Source: Microbacterium sp. (lineage in GTDB: Bacteria; Actinomycetota; Actinomycetes; Actinomycetales; Microbacteriaceae). Taken from it: DNA of 64,000 bases. The stretch spans positions 62,001 through 126,000 of the forward strand of contig JAEKKN010000032.1 of assembly GCA_019510305.1 (NCBI GenBank), read 5' to 3'. A model generated the notes under the pieces. It saw only the letters and a list, made by a program, of their open reading frames with translations. It had not been told where the DNA came from and made no database searches. This document shows positions 8,417 to 17,700 of this stretch, one piece after another (position 1 is the first letter of the stretch; every line of letters begins with the position of its first letter). Both the position numbers and the translations under genes were made by a program.

Positions 8417-10198
8417 GTGACCACGAAGAAGACACCGCACGCGGATGAGGAGTCGACGGGGGTGCTCGACGACGCCGCGTCGCTGGACACCTCGGCGCTC
8501 GGAATCCTCGGCGGCACCGCTCAGGTGAGCGTGACCCTCCCGCAGACGGACGAGGATGACCTCGCAGACGAGGACGTCATCGACGGAGAGGTCGTCGACC
8601 TGATAATCGACGAGCCGGTTCTCGAGCCGGCGCCCGAGGCGCCGCCGGCACCGGAATCGGACGCCGTGCTCGAATCGATCGTGATCGAGCTGCCGGCCGA
8701 GGAGGCGCCTTCTGCCCGCACGGAGACGACGGATGCCGTCGATGCGGACCCGCACGAGGACGCGACGGTCGAACCGGTCGCCATGCCGGCATCGGTCGCG
8801 GCTCCGCTCGAGTCCGAGCAGGCCGCCGTGAGCCCCGACGGCGACGCAGACGCCCTCGCTGAGGCTGAGGCTGAGGCTGAGGCTGAGGCTGAGGCTGAGG
8901 CTGAGGCTGAGGCTGAGGCTGAGGCTGAACCTGAACCTGAGCCTGCCGGCGAGACGCCCGCAGCCGACCTCGTCGACGCGGAGGAGACCGTCACTTCCGA
9001 GAATTCCGCTCGGAAGCCCGCCGACGTCGTCGCGGAGGAGGCCATGGCAGCCGCCGCGTTCATCGCACGCGCCAAGGCCGACATCGAAGCCAAGGCTGCC
9101 GCAGCCGCGGCATCCGTCTCCCGACCTGCACTCGTGAAGGAGAGCACTGTCGTGGACACCTCGAAGAAGAAGCCGGTGGCGCCGCAGACGCGGGCCTCGC
9201 GCGCCGAGGTGGCTCTCACCTCGAAGCGACTGGACGATCTGGGCGACTCGTCGCGCGAGAGCGCGGATCTGCTCACCGCCGACCGCCTGCTCGACCCGCA
9301 TCAGGTCACCAAGCCCGAGCCGGAGGGCGCCTGGAGCCACTTCCTCTACACGGTCTCCGGACGCCGCATCAACATCGGCGACGGCCGGCGAGCCCGCGAG
9401 CGCAAGGCTCTCAGCGCACGCATCTCCGCGCCGCTGTCCGGCGGCGCGCGATTCGTCCCCGTCCTCTCCCGCAAGGGCGGCGTGGGCAAGACGACGATCA
9501 CGGCCCTGCTCGGGATGGCGCTCGCCGACGCGAGAGAGGACCGCGTCATCGCGGTGGACGCGAACCCCGATCGTGGAACCCTCGCCGACCGGATCGCCCG
9601 ACCCAACCACAGCAAGTCGGTGCGCGATCTCGTGCGCATCCACGACGAGGTGAAGGGATATCACGACATCTCGGCCATCGTCGCACGCGATGCGACACGA
9701 CTCGACGTGCTCGCATCCGACTCCGACCCCCGCATCGCCGAGGCCTTCAGCGACAGCGACTACCGCGATGTCGCTGACGTCGCGGCGCACTACTACTCGC
9801 TCGTGCTCACCGACACCGGCACCGGCATCGTGCATTCGGTCATGTCGGCCACGCTCGACCTCGCCGACCAGATCGTGATCGTGTCGGGGCTCAGCGTCGA
9901 TGAGGCGCGTCTGGCATCCGAGACGCTCACGTGGCTGGAGACGAACGGCTTCGCCGACCAGGCGCGAGAGGCGATCATCGTGCTCAACCAGTCGACCCCC
10001 GGGGCCCCGCTGGTGCGCCTGAACGAACTCGAGTCGCACTTCCGCACCAGGGCGAAGAAGGTCGTGCGGATGCCGTACGACGCGCACATCGCAGGAGGCG
10101 GCACGATCGTGTTCACCTCGCTGCAGCCTGAGACCCGCGTGGCTGCGCGAGAGCTCGCCGCCCAGCTCGTCGAGGGCCTCCGGGCCAAGGCCGCCTGA
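8417..10198 (+). CDS. MinD/ParA-like ATPase with long acidic repeat N-terminus
   Basis: A 593-residue protein in two parts. Residues 1-260 are acidic and low-complexity, with 12 consecutive Ala-Glu pairs (about 148-171) followed by PEPEPE, and then an alanine-rich helix. Residues about 345-590 are a MinD/ParA-type ATPase with Walker [11 protein letters not shown] near 352-361, [13 protein letters not shown], and a switch region in [13 protein letters not shown]. Related actinobacterial proteins are annotated as MinD-like ATPases, with no settled function. GTG start with GGGAG upstream. The stop overlaps the def ATG by 1 nt (TGATG), so the two are co-expressed. No transmembrane segment is seen. 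Confidence 0.82.
   Translation: MTTKKTPHADEESTGVLDDAASLDTSALGILGGTAQVSVTLPQTDEDDLADEDVIDGEVVDLIIDEPVLEPAPEAPPAPESDAVLESIVIELPAEEAPSARTETTDAVDADPHEDATVEPVAMPASVAAPLESEQAAVSPDGDADALAEAEAEAEAEAEAEAEAEAEAEAEPEPEPAGETPAADLVDAEETVTSENSARKPADVVAEEAMAAAAFIARAKADIEAKAAAAAASVSRPALVKESTVVDTSKKKPVAPQTRASRAEVALTSKRLDDLGDSSRESADLLTADRLLDPHQVTKPEPEGAWSHFLYTVSGRRINIGDGRRARERKALSARISAPLSGGARFVPVLSRKGGVGKTTITALLGMALADAREDRVIAVDANPDRGTLADRIARPNHSKSVRDLVRIHDEVKGYHDISAIVARDATRLDVLASDSDPRIAEAFSDSDYRDVADVAAHYYSLVLTDTGTGIVHSVMSATLDLADQIVIVSGLSVDEARLASETLTWLETNGFADQAREAIIVLNQSTPGAPLVRLNELESHFRTRAKKVVRMPYDAHIAGGGTIVFTSLQPETRVAARELAAQLVEGLRAKAA
8858..8929 (+). repeat. Hexanucleotide microsatellite, 12 x GCTGAG
   Basis: Twelve tandem GCTGAR units in frame, encoding (Ala-Glu)12 inside the MinD-like ATPase gene, followed by CCTGAR units. 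Because the unit is 6 bp, slippage would change protein length without a frameshift. Confidence 0.95.
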
Positions 10199-10689
10199 TG
10201 GCCGTCCGCGAGATCCGAGTCTTCGGCGACCCCGTGCTGCGAACGGTGTGTGCGCCGATCGATGAGATCGACGACGGCGTGCGGGCCCTCGTGGCCGACC
10301 TCGTCGACAGCGTCGAGCTGCCGGGTCGTGCTGGCGTCGCCGCTCCGCAGATCGGCGTCGCGCTGCGCGCCTTCAGCTACAACATCGACGGCGACATCGG
10401 CTACGTCCTGAACCCGGTTCTCACCGAGGTGCGCGGCGAGGCCGTGCCGACCGGCGAAGGATGCCTGTCGGTGCCGGGACTCTGGCACGATGCGCTCCGT
10501 CACCCGTGGGCGCGCGTCGAGGGCATCGACCTGGACAGCAACCCCGTGGTGATCGAAGGGGAGGGGTTGCTGGCGCAGGCGCTCCAGCACGAGACCGACC
10601 ACCTCGACGGCAAGCTCTACCTGTCGCGACTCGATCCCGAGACCCGCAAGATCGCGATGCGCGAAGTGCGCGAGAGCTCCTGGTTCTGA
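10198..10689 (+). CDS. def: Peptide deformylase
   Basis: Removes the formyl group from the initiator methionine of nascent proteins. It is 163 residues, the normal size. All three metallo-deformylase motifs are present: GVAAPQIG (46-53), EGCLS with the metal-ligand Cys (87-91), and HETDH (131-135) supplying two His ligands and the catalytic Glu. The ATG overlaps the upstream ATPase gene stop by 1 nt. A strong terminator follows 11 bp after the stop. Confidence 0.96.
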   Translation: MAVREIRVFGDPVLRTVCAPIDEIDDGVRALVADLVDSVELPGRAGVAAPQIGVALRAFSYNIDGDIGYVLNPVLTEVRGEAVPTGEGCLSVPGLWHDALRHPWARVEGIDLDSNPVVIEGEGLLAQALQHETDHLDGKLYLSRLDPETRKIAMREVRESSWF

Positions 10690-10700
10690 TCCTCCACGCA

Positions 10701-10736
10701 TGACGAAGGGCCCCGCGGAAACGGGGCCCTTCGTCA
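10701..10736. terminator. Strong bidirectional hairpin terminator
   Basis: A 15-bp perfect stem TGACGAAGGGCCCCG (10701-10715) with CGGGGCCCTTCGTCA (10722-10736) and loop CGGAAA. It separates def from the convergent acyl-CoA ligase gene and can serve both. Confidence 0.85.
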
Positions 10737-10751
10737 TACGTCGAAGGCTGC

Positions 10752-12584
10752 TCAGCCTCCGATGGCGACGTTCGTGGTCGCGACGGGCTCGTCGTAGATC
10801 GCCGAGATCTCGTCGGCGAAGTCGCTCATGATCACGTTGCGCTTGATCGAGAGCTTCGGAGTGAGGTGACCCGACGCCTCGGTCCATTCCGAGTCCAGGA
10901 TCGTGAACTTGCGGATCGACTCCGCTCGCGAGACGCGGGCGTTCGCGGCGTCGACGGCCTTCTGGATCTCTGCACGGACTGCAGGGTTCGTCGATGCATC
11001 CGACAGGGACATGTCGGTGGGGAGGTTGTTGTTCGCCAGCCACGTGGGCAGCATCTCGGGGTCGAGGGTGACGAGCGCGGCGATGAACGGCTTCTGATCG
11101 CCCACGACGACCACCTGTCCGATGATCGGATTCGCGCGGATCGGGTCCTCCAGGGCGGCGGGGGCGACGTTCTTGCCGCCGGCGGTGACGATGATCTCCT
11201 TCTTGCGTCCCGTGATCGTGAGGAACCCCTCGGAGTCGAAGCTGCCGATGTCGCCGGTGCGGAACCATCCGCCCTCGCCGAAGGCATCCGCCGTGGCCTG
11301 CGGGTTGTTCCAGTACTCCTTGAACACGTTGATGCCGCGCACTTCGATCTCGCCGTCGTCCGCGAGACGGACGCCGACGCCGGGAAGCGCCGGTCCGACG
11401 GTGCCGATCTTCGACTTGTCCGCGAGGTTCACGGTCGCCGGGGCGGTGGTTTCGGTGAGACCGTAGCCCTCGAGGATCACGACGCCGAGGCTGTGGAAGA
11501 AGTGGCCGAGACGGGAGCCGAGGGGTGCGGACCCGGAGACGGCGTAGACGACGTTGCCGCCCATCGCCTCGCGGAGCTTGCTGTAGACGAGCTTGTTGAA
11601 CAGGGCGAACTTCAGCCTCATGCCGAAGGGAACCGGCTTGCCCTCTTCGAGGAGCTTGGAATGTTCGATGGCGACGTCAGCCGCTGCACGGAAGATCTTT
11701 CCCTTGCCGCCGGCCTCGGCCTTCTGCTCGGCGGAGTTGTAGACCTTCTCGAAGACGCGGGGCACCGCGAGCAGGAACGTGGGCTTGAAGGAGCCGAGGG
11801 CGGGCAGCAGCTGCCGCGTGTCGGGCTGGTGTCCGGTGCGGACGCCAGCGTGCACATCGAGGATCGAGATGAACCGGGCGAACACGTGCGCGGTGGTGAT
11901 GAACAGCAGCGTTGAGGCTCCGGGGGTCTGGACGACCTTGTCGAGCGCCTTCGCCGAATTGCGTGCCAGTTCGACGAAGTTGCTGTGCGTGAGCACACAG
12001 CCCTTGGGGCGCCCGGTGGATCCTGACGTGTAGATAAGAGTCGCGATGTCGCTGCCGACGGCGAGATTGCGGCGGCGCTCGATCTCGGCATCCGTCACCG
12101 AGGCTCCCTGCGCGGTGAGCGTGTCGATCGCCCCGAGGTGCATCTGCCAGACCTCGCGGATCAGCGGGAGGTCACCGCGGACCTCGTCGACGCGCGCGAA
12201 GTGCTCGGGCGATTCGACGACGAGGGCGATCGCGCCCGAGTCCTCGAGGATCCACTGGATCTGACTCGGCGAGCTCGTCTCGTAGATCGGCACCATCACT
12301 GCACCGGCGTAGAAGAGCGCGAAGTCGACGAGCGTCCACTCGTAGGTGGTGCGTGCGAGGAACCCGACCTTCTCGCCGGGCTGGATGCCCGCGGCGGCGA
12401 AGCCCTTGGCGAGGGCGATCACGGCGGTCTGGAAATCGGCGGCGGTGATGTCACGCCAGCCGGCACCATCCGGCACGGAGAAGAGAGCGCGATCCGGAGT
12501 GGCCTCGACCCGCTTCACGAGGATGTCGGCGATGTTCGCATCGGGGTCGGCGGGGACGACGGCGGGGACTTCAAACTGAACCAC
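10752..12584 (-). CDS. Long-chain fatty acid-CoA ligase (FadD15-like)
   Basis: Adenylate-forming enzyme that activates fatty acids to acyl-CoA through an acyl-AMP intermediate. It is 610 residues. The ATP/AMP P-loop YTSGSTGRPKG is at about 185-195, the substrate/AMP motif GYGLTETT lies in the middle, WFRTGDIG with the ribose-binding Asp follows, and the C-terminal GRKKEIIVTAGGKNV segment carries the hinge. No transmembrane helix. It stands alone on the minus strand between the deformylase terminator and the divergent acyltransferase gene; both concern acyl lipids, so shared use in phospholipid synthesis is plausible but unproven. Confidence 0.92.
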   Translation of the reverse strand: MVQFEVPAVVPADPDANIADILVKRVEATPDRALFSVPDGAGWRDITAADFQTAVIALAKGFAAAGIQPGEKVGFLARTTYEWTLVDFALFYAGAVMVPIYETSSPSQIQWILEDSGAIALVVESPEHFARVDEVRGDLPLIREVWQMHLGAIDTLTAQGASVTDAEIERRRNLAVGSDIATLIYTSGSTGRPKGCVLTHSNFVELARNSAKALDKVVQTPGASTLLFITTAHVFARFISILDVHAGVRTGHQPDTRQLLPALGSFKPTFLLAVPRVFEKVYNSAEQKAEAGGKGKIFRAAADVAIEHSKLLEEGKPVPFGMRLKFALFNKLVYSKLREAMGGNVVYAVSGSAPLGSRLGHFFHSLGVVILEGYGLTETTAPATVNLADKSKIGTVGPALPGVGVRLADDGEIEVRGINVFKEYWNNPQATADAFGEGGWFRTGDIGSFDSEGFLTITGRKKEIIVTAGGKNVAPAALEDPIRANPIIGQVVVVGDQKPFIAALVTLDPEMLPTWLANNNLPTDMSLSDASTNPAVRAEIQKAVDAANARVSRAESIRKFTILDSEWTEASGHLTPKLSIKRNVIMSDFADEISAIYDEPVATTNVAIGG

Positions 12585-12675
12585 GGCAGCTCCTTCGGTA
12601 CCGGTCGGGCACGGTGTTGCAACGAGTCTAAGGCATGGGACTCAATTTCATCCGGGGTGGGACTCAGTCGCCGTC

Positions 12676-13323
12676 GTGAACGGATGCCGGTCTCGGCGGA
12701 GGGCCAATGTGCCCGCGAACGGCGCAGCCATCCTCGCGAGCAACCATCTGTCCTTCGCAGACTCGATCTTCCTGCCCCTCATGCTCGACCGGTCCATGTC
12801 GTTCCTCGCAAAGAGCGACTACTTCACCGGCCGCGGCATCAAGGGCTGGGCCACGCGCTTCTTCATGAGCGCGACCGGCCAGATCCCGATCGACCGCTCC
12901 GGGGGAAAGGCATCAGAGGCGTCGCTGAACACAGGGCTTCAGGTTCTCGGTCGCGGCGACCTGCTCGGCATCTACCCCGAGGGCACGCGAAGCCCCGACG
13001 GAAAGCTCTATCGCGGTCGCACCGGCATCGCACGGATGGCGCTGGAAGCCAAGGTCCCGGTGATCCCGGTGATCATGGTCGACACGGACACGGCGATGCC
13101 GATCGGCCGCCGTGTTCCTCGCGTCATGCGGGTGGGTATCGTCATCGGCGAACCGCTCGACTTCTCCCGCTACGCAGGCATGGAGAACGACCGCTACATC
13201 CTCCGGTCCGTCACCGACGAGATCATGGTGGCGCTGCAGAGGCTGGGCGAGCAGGAGTACGAGGACGTCTACGCGTCGACCGTGAAGGACCGCCTTCCAG
13301 CCGCCGCCTCACGACGCTCCTGA
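12676..13323 (+). CDS. 1-acylglycerol-3-phosphate acyltransferase (PlsC-type), N-terminus apparently short
   Basis: A 215-residue acyltransferase that would transfer an acyl group to lysophosphatidate. The catalytic HX4D motif is in NHLSFADS (His24, Asp29), the substrate motif is in YPEGTRSPDG, and the PVIPV block is present. Close actinobacterial relatives begin with about 30 more residues holding a membrane-associating helix before the ENVPA-GAAILASNH block. Here the frame upstream of the GTG is open but reads unlike that segment, and no clear Shine-Dalgarno precedes 12676. The catalytic core is intact, so the gene may be working, recently shortened, or started elsewhere. Start confidence is low. 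Confidence 0.8.
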   Translation: MNGCRSRRRANVPANGAAILASNHLSFADSIFLPLMLDRSMSFLAKSDYFTGRGIKGWATRFFMSATGQIPIDRSGGKASEASLNTGLQVLGRGDLLGIYPEGTRSPDGKLYRGRTGIARMALEAKVPVIPVIMVDTDTAMPIGRRVPRVMRVGIVIGEPLDFSRYAGMENDRYILRSVTDEIMVALQRLGEQEYEDVYASTVKDRLPAAASRRS

Positions 13324-13337
13324 GACCCGTCGACCAC

Positions 13338-13343
13338 TAGGCT
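13338..13343 (+). promoter_or_regulatory. Candidate -10 of a leaderless promoter for DAHP synthase
   Basis: TAGGCT ends 7 nt before the ATG at 13350, so transcription would start at or next to the start codon. No Shine-Dalgarno fits in the gap. Confidence 0.5.
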
Positions 13344-13349
13344 GGGTGC

Positions 13350-14690
13350 ATGCAACAGCACCGCATCGACGCCCTTGACGCGTGGCGCTCGCTCCCCATC
13401 AAGCAGCAGCCCCAGTGGCCCGATGCCGAACGCGTCGCCGAGGTCTCTCAGCAGATCGCCGCGCTCCCGCCGCTCGTCTTCGCAGGCGAGGTCGACAACC
13501 TCCGCGACCGACTCGCGCGTGCGGCATCCGGCCGAGCCTTCCTTCTGCAGGGCGGCGACTGCGCGGAGACTTTCGCCGGCGCCACGGCCGAGCAGATCCG
13601 CAACCGGATCAAGACCGTGCTGCAGATGGCCGTGGTGCTCACCTACGGCGCCTCGATGCCCGTGGTGAAGATGGGCCGCATGGCCGGCCAGTTCGCCAAG
13701 CCCCGCTCCAGCGACGACGAGACACGCGGCGACGTCACGCTTCCCGCCTACCGTGGCGACATCGTCAACGGCTACGACTTCACCGAGGGCTCGCGTCGAG
13801 CAGATCCCGGCCGCCTGTTGCAGGGGTACCACACGGCCGTCTCGACGCTGAACCTCATCCGCGCCTTCACCCAGGGCGGTTTCGCCGACCTCCGCGAGGT
13901 GCACTCGTGGAACAAGGGCTTCGCGCAGAACCCGGCGAACCAGCGCTACGAGCGGATGGCGGCCGACATCGACCGCGCGATCAAGTTCATGGAGGCCGCC
14001 GGCGCCGATTTCGACGAGCTCAAGCGGGTCGAGTTCTTCACGGGTCATGAGGGCCTGCTGATGGACTACGAACGCCCCATGACGCGCATCGATTCGCGCA
14101 CGGACACCCCGTACAACACCTCGGCTCACTTCCTGTGGATCGGGGAGCGCACGCGCGAGCTCGACGGAGCTCACGTCGACTACTTCTCGAAGATCCGCAA
14201 TCCGATCGGCGTGAAGCTCGGCCCGACCACCACGCCCGAGACCGCTCTCGCTCTGATCGACAAGCTCGACCCGAATCGCGAGCCCGGCCGCCTGACGTTC
14301 ATCACGCGCATGGGGGCAGGCAAGATCCGCGATGCGCTCCCGCCGCTGCTCGAAGCCGTGCGCGACTCGGGTGCGCAGCCGCTGTGGGTCACCGACCCGA
14401 TGCACGGCAACGGCATCACGACCCCGACCGGCTACAAGACCCGTCGCTTCGACGACGTCGTCGACGAGGTTCGGGGCTTCTTCGAGGCGCACCGCGCGGT
14501 GGGCACGTTCCCCGGCGGCATCCACGTCGAGCTGACCGGTGATGACGTCACCGAGTGCCTCGGAGGATCCGAGCAGATCGACGAGGCCGCCCTTGCGACC
14601 CGCTACGAGAGTCTGTGCGACCCGCGCCTGAACCACATGCAGTCGCTCGAGCTGGCGTTCCTCGTGGCCGAGGAACTCGAGAAGCGCTGA
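13350..14690 (+). CDS. aroG: 3-deoxy-7-phosphoheptulonate (DAHP) synthase, class II
   Basis: First step of the shikimate pathway: condenses phosphoenolpyruvate with erythrose 4-phosphate. The 446 residues match the plant/actinobacterial class II family: LLQGGDCAETF near the N-terminus with the metal-ligand Cys, KMGRMAGQFAKPRS, SWNKGFAQNP, FFTGHEGLLMDYE, and WVTDPMHGNG. The upstream gene ends 26 bp before. The -10-like TAGGCT sits immediately upstream of the ATG (leaderless form), and a strong terminator follows. It resembles M. tuberculosis AroG in type. Feedback regulation cannot be read from the sequence. Confidence 0.95.
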   Translation: MQQHRIDALDAWRSLPIKQQPQWPDAERVAEVSQQIAALPPLVFAGEVDNLRDRLARAASGRAFLLQGGDCAETFAGATAEQIRNRIKTVLQMAVVLTYGASMPVVKMGRMAGQFAKPRSSDDETRGDVTLPAYRGDIVNGYDFTEGSRRADPGRLLQGYHTAVSTLNLIRAFTQGGFADLREVHSWNKGFAQNPANQRYERMAADIDRAIKFMEAAGADFDELKRVEFFTGHEGLLMDYERPMTRIDSRTDTPYNTSAHFLWIGERTRELDGAHVDYFSKIRNPIGVKLGPTTTPETALALIDKLDPNREPGRLTFITRMGAGKIRDALPPLLEAVRDSGAQPLWVTDPMHGNGITTPTGYKTRRFDDVVDEVRGFFEAHRAVGTFPGGIHVELTGDDVTECLGGSEQIDEAALATRYESLCDPRLNHMQSLELAFLVAEELEKR

Positions 14691-14704
14691 GCTCTCTTCC
14701 GCAA

Positions 14705-14749
14705 AGACGAAGAACCGCCCTTCCGGATCGGAAGGGCGGTTCTTCGTCT
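14705..14749. terminator. Long hairpin terminator after DAHP synthase
   Basis: A 20-bp perfect stem (left arm 14705-14724, right arm 14730-14749) around loop GGATC. It lies between convergent genes, so it may serve both strands. Confidence 0.85.
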
Positions 14750-14797
14750 CTGCCGGCGGCCGTCGTGCGGCGCGTACAGATGGAGCGGCGTGTGGGG

Positions 14798-17578
14798 TCA
14801 GCCGCGTGCGCGACGGCGCAGAAGAGTGAGCGCGGCACCGGCGATGAGCAGGACGCCGGCGCCGATCGCGACAGGCAGCAGCCAGGCATCGTCGCCACCC
14901 GTCGTGGCCAGATTCCCCGTCGAGGCCCCGCCGGTGCCCGGCGTCGTGACCCCTCCGGTGCCCGGCGCGGTCACGCCTCCGGCTGTCACGGTGATCCCCG
15001 TCCTCGCCGTGACGTCGCCGGCGACGGCGACGATCTCATGCGCACCCGCAGCGGTCGCGGCGGGGACGGTCGCGGTGAGGCGCAGGGCTCCCTGCGCATC
15101 GGTCGTCGCCGTCCCGAGGACCACAGGGTCGCTGTGCAGTTCGACGCGCACCGCGGTCTCGGAGGGGAAGCCGGAGCCCGTCACCTCGACCGTGTCCCCG
15201 GCCTTCACCGTGCTCGCGCTGACAGCGATGGAGGCCTCCGCAGGTGCCGTGACCTCGGGGAAGACGTCGGCGGCTGCGCCGAGCCGGAGGAACACGGTCT
15301 CTCCCGTCGCATCCTTCAGTCCGTCGTTGTCCGTGACGCCGTACAGGTGCCCATCGGCAGCGACGGCGAAACCCTCGAGCTTCTCCTGGGTCCATCCGGC
15401 GGTGGAGCGCAGAGCCGGCAGCACGTCGATCGCGGTCGACTTGTCGAGGACGGTCAGAGACTGACCGAAGACGGATGCCGCAGCGTCCGCCGGGATCTCG
15501 ACGCGGGTGACGCGCTTGACGGCAGCGGCCGGACCGTTCAGCTTGTCGCGTTCCACGATCGCGAAGGTGTCGTCGTCGATCGCGGTGATCTCCGACAGCC
15601 CGATCCAGTCACCGCTCGCGGTGGTGTGCTCGAGGCGGTAGCCGAACCACTCCCACGCACCGCTCGCAGGGTTCAGACGCCCGATGCGGGCGACGTCGTC
15701 GCCATCGACTCCGCCGGCGGCGAGATCTGCGGGGTCGTTCCAGAGCGGACGCTGGATGACGCTCCAGACCCGCAGATCCTCGCCCTCGCCCGTGGTCGTG
15801 ACGCCTTCGAAACCCCACTTGCCGACGTGTGCGGCGATCTCCGGGGGCAACGGGTACCTGGCGAGAACGGCTCCGCCCGCATCCGTGTGCACGATCGTGT
15901 CGCCGGCGCCCGATGCGCCTTCGACGGCCAGCCAGAACGTGCCGTCGGCGGACGCCGAGATGCCCTCGACATCGAGTGCCGCCGGTGATCCGTTCTCCGT
16001 CACCGCCGTCGCCGAGGTGATTCGCGCCGGCTCATCGGAGACGTCGACCGTGTAGATCGTCGCGGGGGAGACGACCGCGTCGCTGGCGGCGTAGACCACG
16101 GCAGGGTCGGTGGGGTGGCCTGACAGTGCACCGAGAGCCGACCAACCGATCGGCGCGCCGTCCACGACGTCCGAGACGATGCTCGGCTGCGAGGACTGAC
16201 CGGCGCCGAACGAGAAGACGCTCACCGAGGCGCGCACGCCCGCACCGGCGTCGTCAGTCTCGCTCGAGACGACGAGCAGGTTCTTCGACGGCACGGGCAG
16301 GATGCCCTCGGGGCCGTTGGTGGTGAACAGGATCTGATCGAACCGCGGCGACGCGGGGTCGGTCATGTCGTACACCGCGACGAAATTCGATCGCTCGCTC
16401 GCGACGAAGGCGTACGGAGTGCCGTCGAACTCGGCGAAGGCGAGCCCTTCGGGTTCCGCGCCCTTCTTGGCCGCGCGATCCTCGTTGTGCAGGCCGTACT
16501 GCACGGCGATGTTCGCGAACGAGTTCCCCGCGTCCCACACAGGCTGGCCTGTCTCGGTGCTGAAGACCGTCCACCCGCGGGTGCCGCCCTTCCAGTCGCC
16601 CTCGTTCGCGGTGGCGACGAGGCCGTCGCCGACCCAGGCGATCGAGTCGGGCTCTCGAGGCGCCGCCGGCAGGGAGCCGGTGAGGTCGATGCGTCCGTTC
16701 TTGACCGTGTCCACGCCGGTGAGAGCGACACTGCCCGCCGAGAACACCGAGGTCAGCGACTTCGTCTCGAGATCGATCACGGCGATCCCGTTGTTCTCCT
16801 GCAGGGTGACCGCGAGTTCGTTGTCGTCGTTGATCGTGACGTACTCGGGCTCGGGGTCCTGAGGGGTGTCGAGTCCGGCCGCGGCGACGACAGGAAGCGG
16901 CACGCCGGCCTCGTCGAGGAACGGCACGGGCGTCGCTGTCCACGAGGCGGGATCGGCGCCGAGGTCGAGCACCTGCACGAAGCCGCCGGGGAGCTGCGGC
17001 AGGTCGCCCTTCTTCCCGCCTGCGGGCGCGGCATCCTCGTCGCGCTGGTTCTCCATCGCGATCGCAGCGTAGGCGCCGTCGTGAGAGATCGCGATCGAGT
17101 CGGGCTGGCCGCCGAGATCGATCGAACGCACCACGGTGCGGTCGGACGCGCGGAGCACGTCGAGACGCCCCTGGGGGTTCGCGAAGTCGCCGCCGGTCTC
17201 GTCGATCACGACGAGGATGAAGTCCCGGTAGGAGGCGACGGACGTGGGTTGATCGTCGGCATGGCCGAGATCGGCGAGCGACACGGTTCCTGTTCCCGTC
17301 GGTGTCGCGGGGTCGGTGACGTCGATGAAGCCGATGCGCTTCCCGATCGCATCCGTGTACACGACGGTGCCGTCTTCGGTGATCGTGGAGATCTCGGCGA
17401 CGGTCTCGGCAGCGGGATCGACGCCTTCGGGCACGTTGAGGTACACGGGATAGGTCGCCGTGCGGATGAAGGCGCCTGACGGTGCGGGGGCTGCGGATGC
17501 CGGTGCTGCGGCGGCCGTCACGGCACCGGCCAGCAGGCAGGTCGCGAGCAGCGCGGCGGGAAGGGAACGAGAGGGCAT
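14798..17578 (-). CDS. Secreted phytase/esterase-like beta-propeller protein with LAxTG sorting signal
   Basis: A 926-residue cell-surface protein. Signal peptide at 1-29 (MPSRSLPAALLATCLLAG then ASA). The first half looks like a beta-propeller with repeated bladed segments; the middle (about 480-790) resembles the esterase-like phytase domain (WLAVEG, GWTQEKLEGFAV, LGAAADVFPEV). A single Ig/IPT-like domain and a Gly/Thr-rich linker follow. The end is LATTG at 890-894, a hydrophobic helix and RRRARG: the LAxTG form used by class E sortases, so it is probably anchored to peptidoglycan. ATG 17578 was preferred over upstream 17638 because it starts the signal peptide and has GGAG 9 nt before. 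Substrate unknown. Confidence 0.85.
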   Translation of the reverse strand: MPSRSLPAALLATCLLAGAVTAAAAPASAAPAPSGAFIRTATYPVYLNVPEGVDPAAETVAEISTITEDGTVVYTDAIGKRIGFIDVTDPATPTGTGTVSLADLGHADDQPTSVASYRDFILVVIDETGGDFANPQGRLDVLRASDRTVVRSIDLGGQPDSIAISHDGAYAAIAMENQRDEDAAPAGGKKGDLPQLPGGFVQVLDLGADPASWTATPVPFLDEAGVPLPVVAAAGLDTPQDPEPEYVTINDDNELAVTLQENNGIAVIDLETKSLTSVFSAGSVALTGVDTVKNGRIDLTGSLPAAPREPDSIAWVGDGLVATANEGDWKGGTRGWTVFSTETGQPVWDAGNSFANIAVQYGLHNEDRAAKKGAEPEGLAFAEFDGTPYAFVASERSNFVAVYDMTDPASPRFDQILFTTNGPEGILPVPSKNLLVVSSETDDAGAGVRASVSVFSFGAGQSSQPSIVSDVVDGAPIGWSALGALSGHPTDPAVVYAASDAVVSPATIYTVDVSDEPARITSATAVTENGSPAALDVEGISASADGTFWLAVEGASGAGDTIVHTDAGGAVLARYPLPPEIAAHVGKWGFEGVTTTGEGEDLRVWSVIQRPLWNDPADLAAGGVDGDDVARIGRLNPASGAWEWFGYRLEHTTASGDWIGLSEITAIDDDTFAIVERDKLNGPAAAVKRVTRVEIPADAAASVFGQSLTVLDKSTAIDVLPALRSTAGWTQEKLEGFAVAADGHLYGVTDNDGLKDATGETVFLRLGAAADVFPEVTAPAEASIAVSASTVKAGDTVEVTGSGFPSETAVRVELHSDPVVLGTATTDAQGALRLTATVPAATAAGAHEIVAVAGDVTARTGITVTAGGVTAPGTGGVTTPGTGGASTGNLATTGGDDAWLLPVAIGAGVLLIAGAALTLLRRRARG

Positions 17579-17700
17579 GGGGACACACTCCAGGTGGGCG
17601 GGTACGGGCGTACTCGCCAGCGTGTTGCGGCCAGGCATCGTGGAGGTGCCGTCGAGGTGACGAACCCGCGTCTCGAGAGTGAACGGCGGGTGTCTTCAGA

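Noticed and set aside
8858..8929. Repeat array as a CRISPR or iteron set
   Set aside because: Uninterrupted 6-bp units with no spacers, in frame inside a coding region.
7019..10087. Open frame of over 1000 codons on the minus strand opposite pyc and the MinD-like gene
   Set aside because: It is the shadow of GC-rich codon bias. The plus strand carries clear full-length families, and the antisense protein is Arg/Val/Asp-rich without domains.
17660..17689. Hairpin after the PASTA kinase gene as terminator
   Set aside because: Short 6-7 bp arms with a 15-16 nt loop and no T run; too weak to call.
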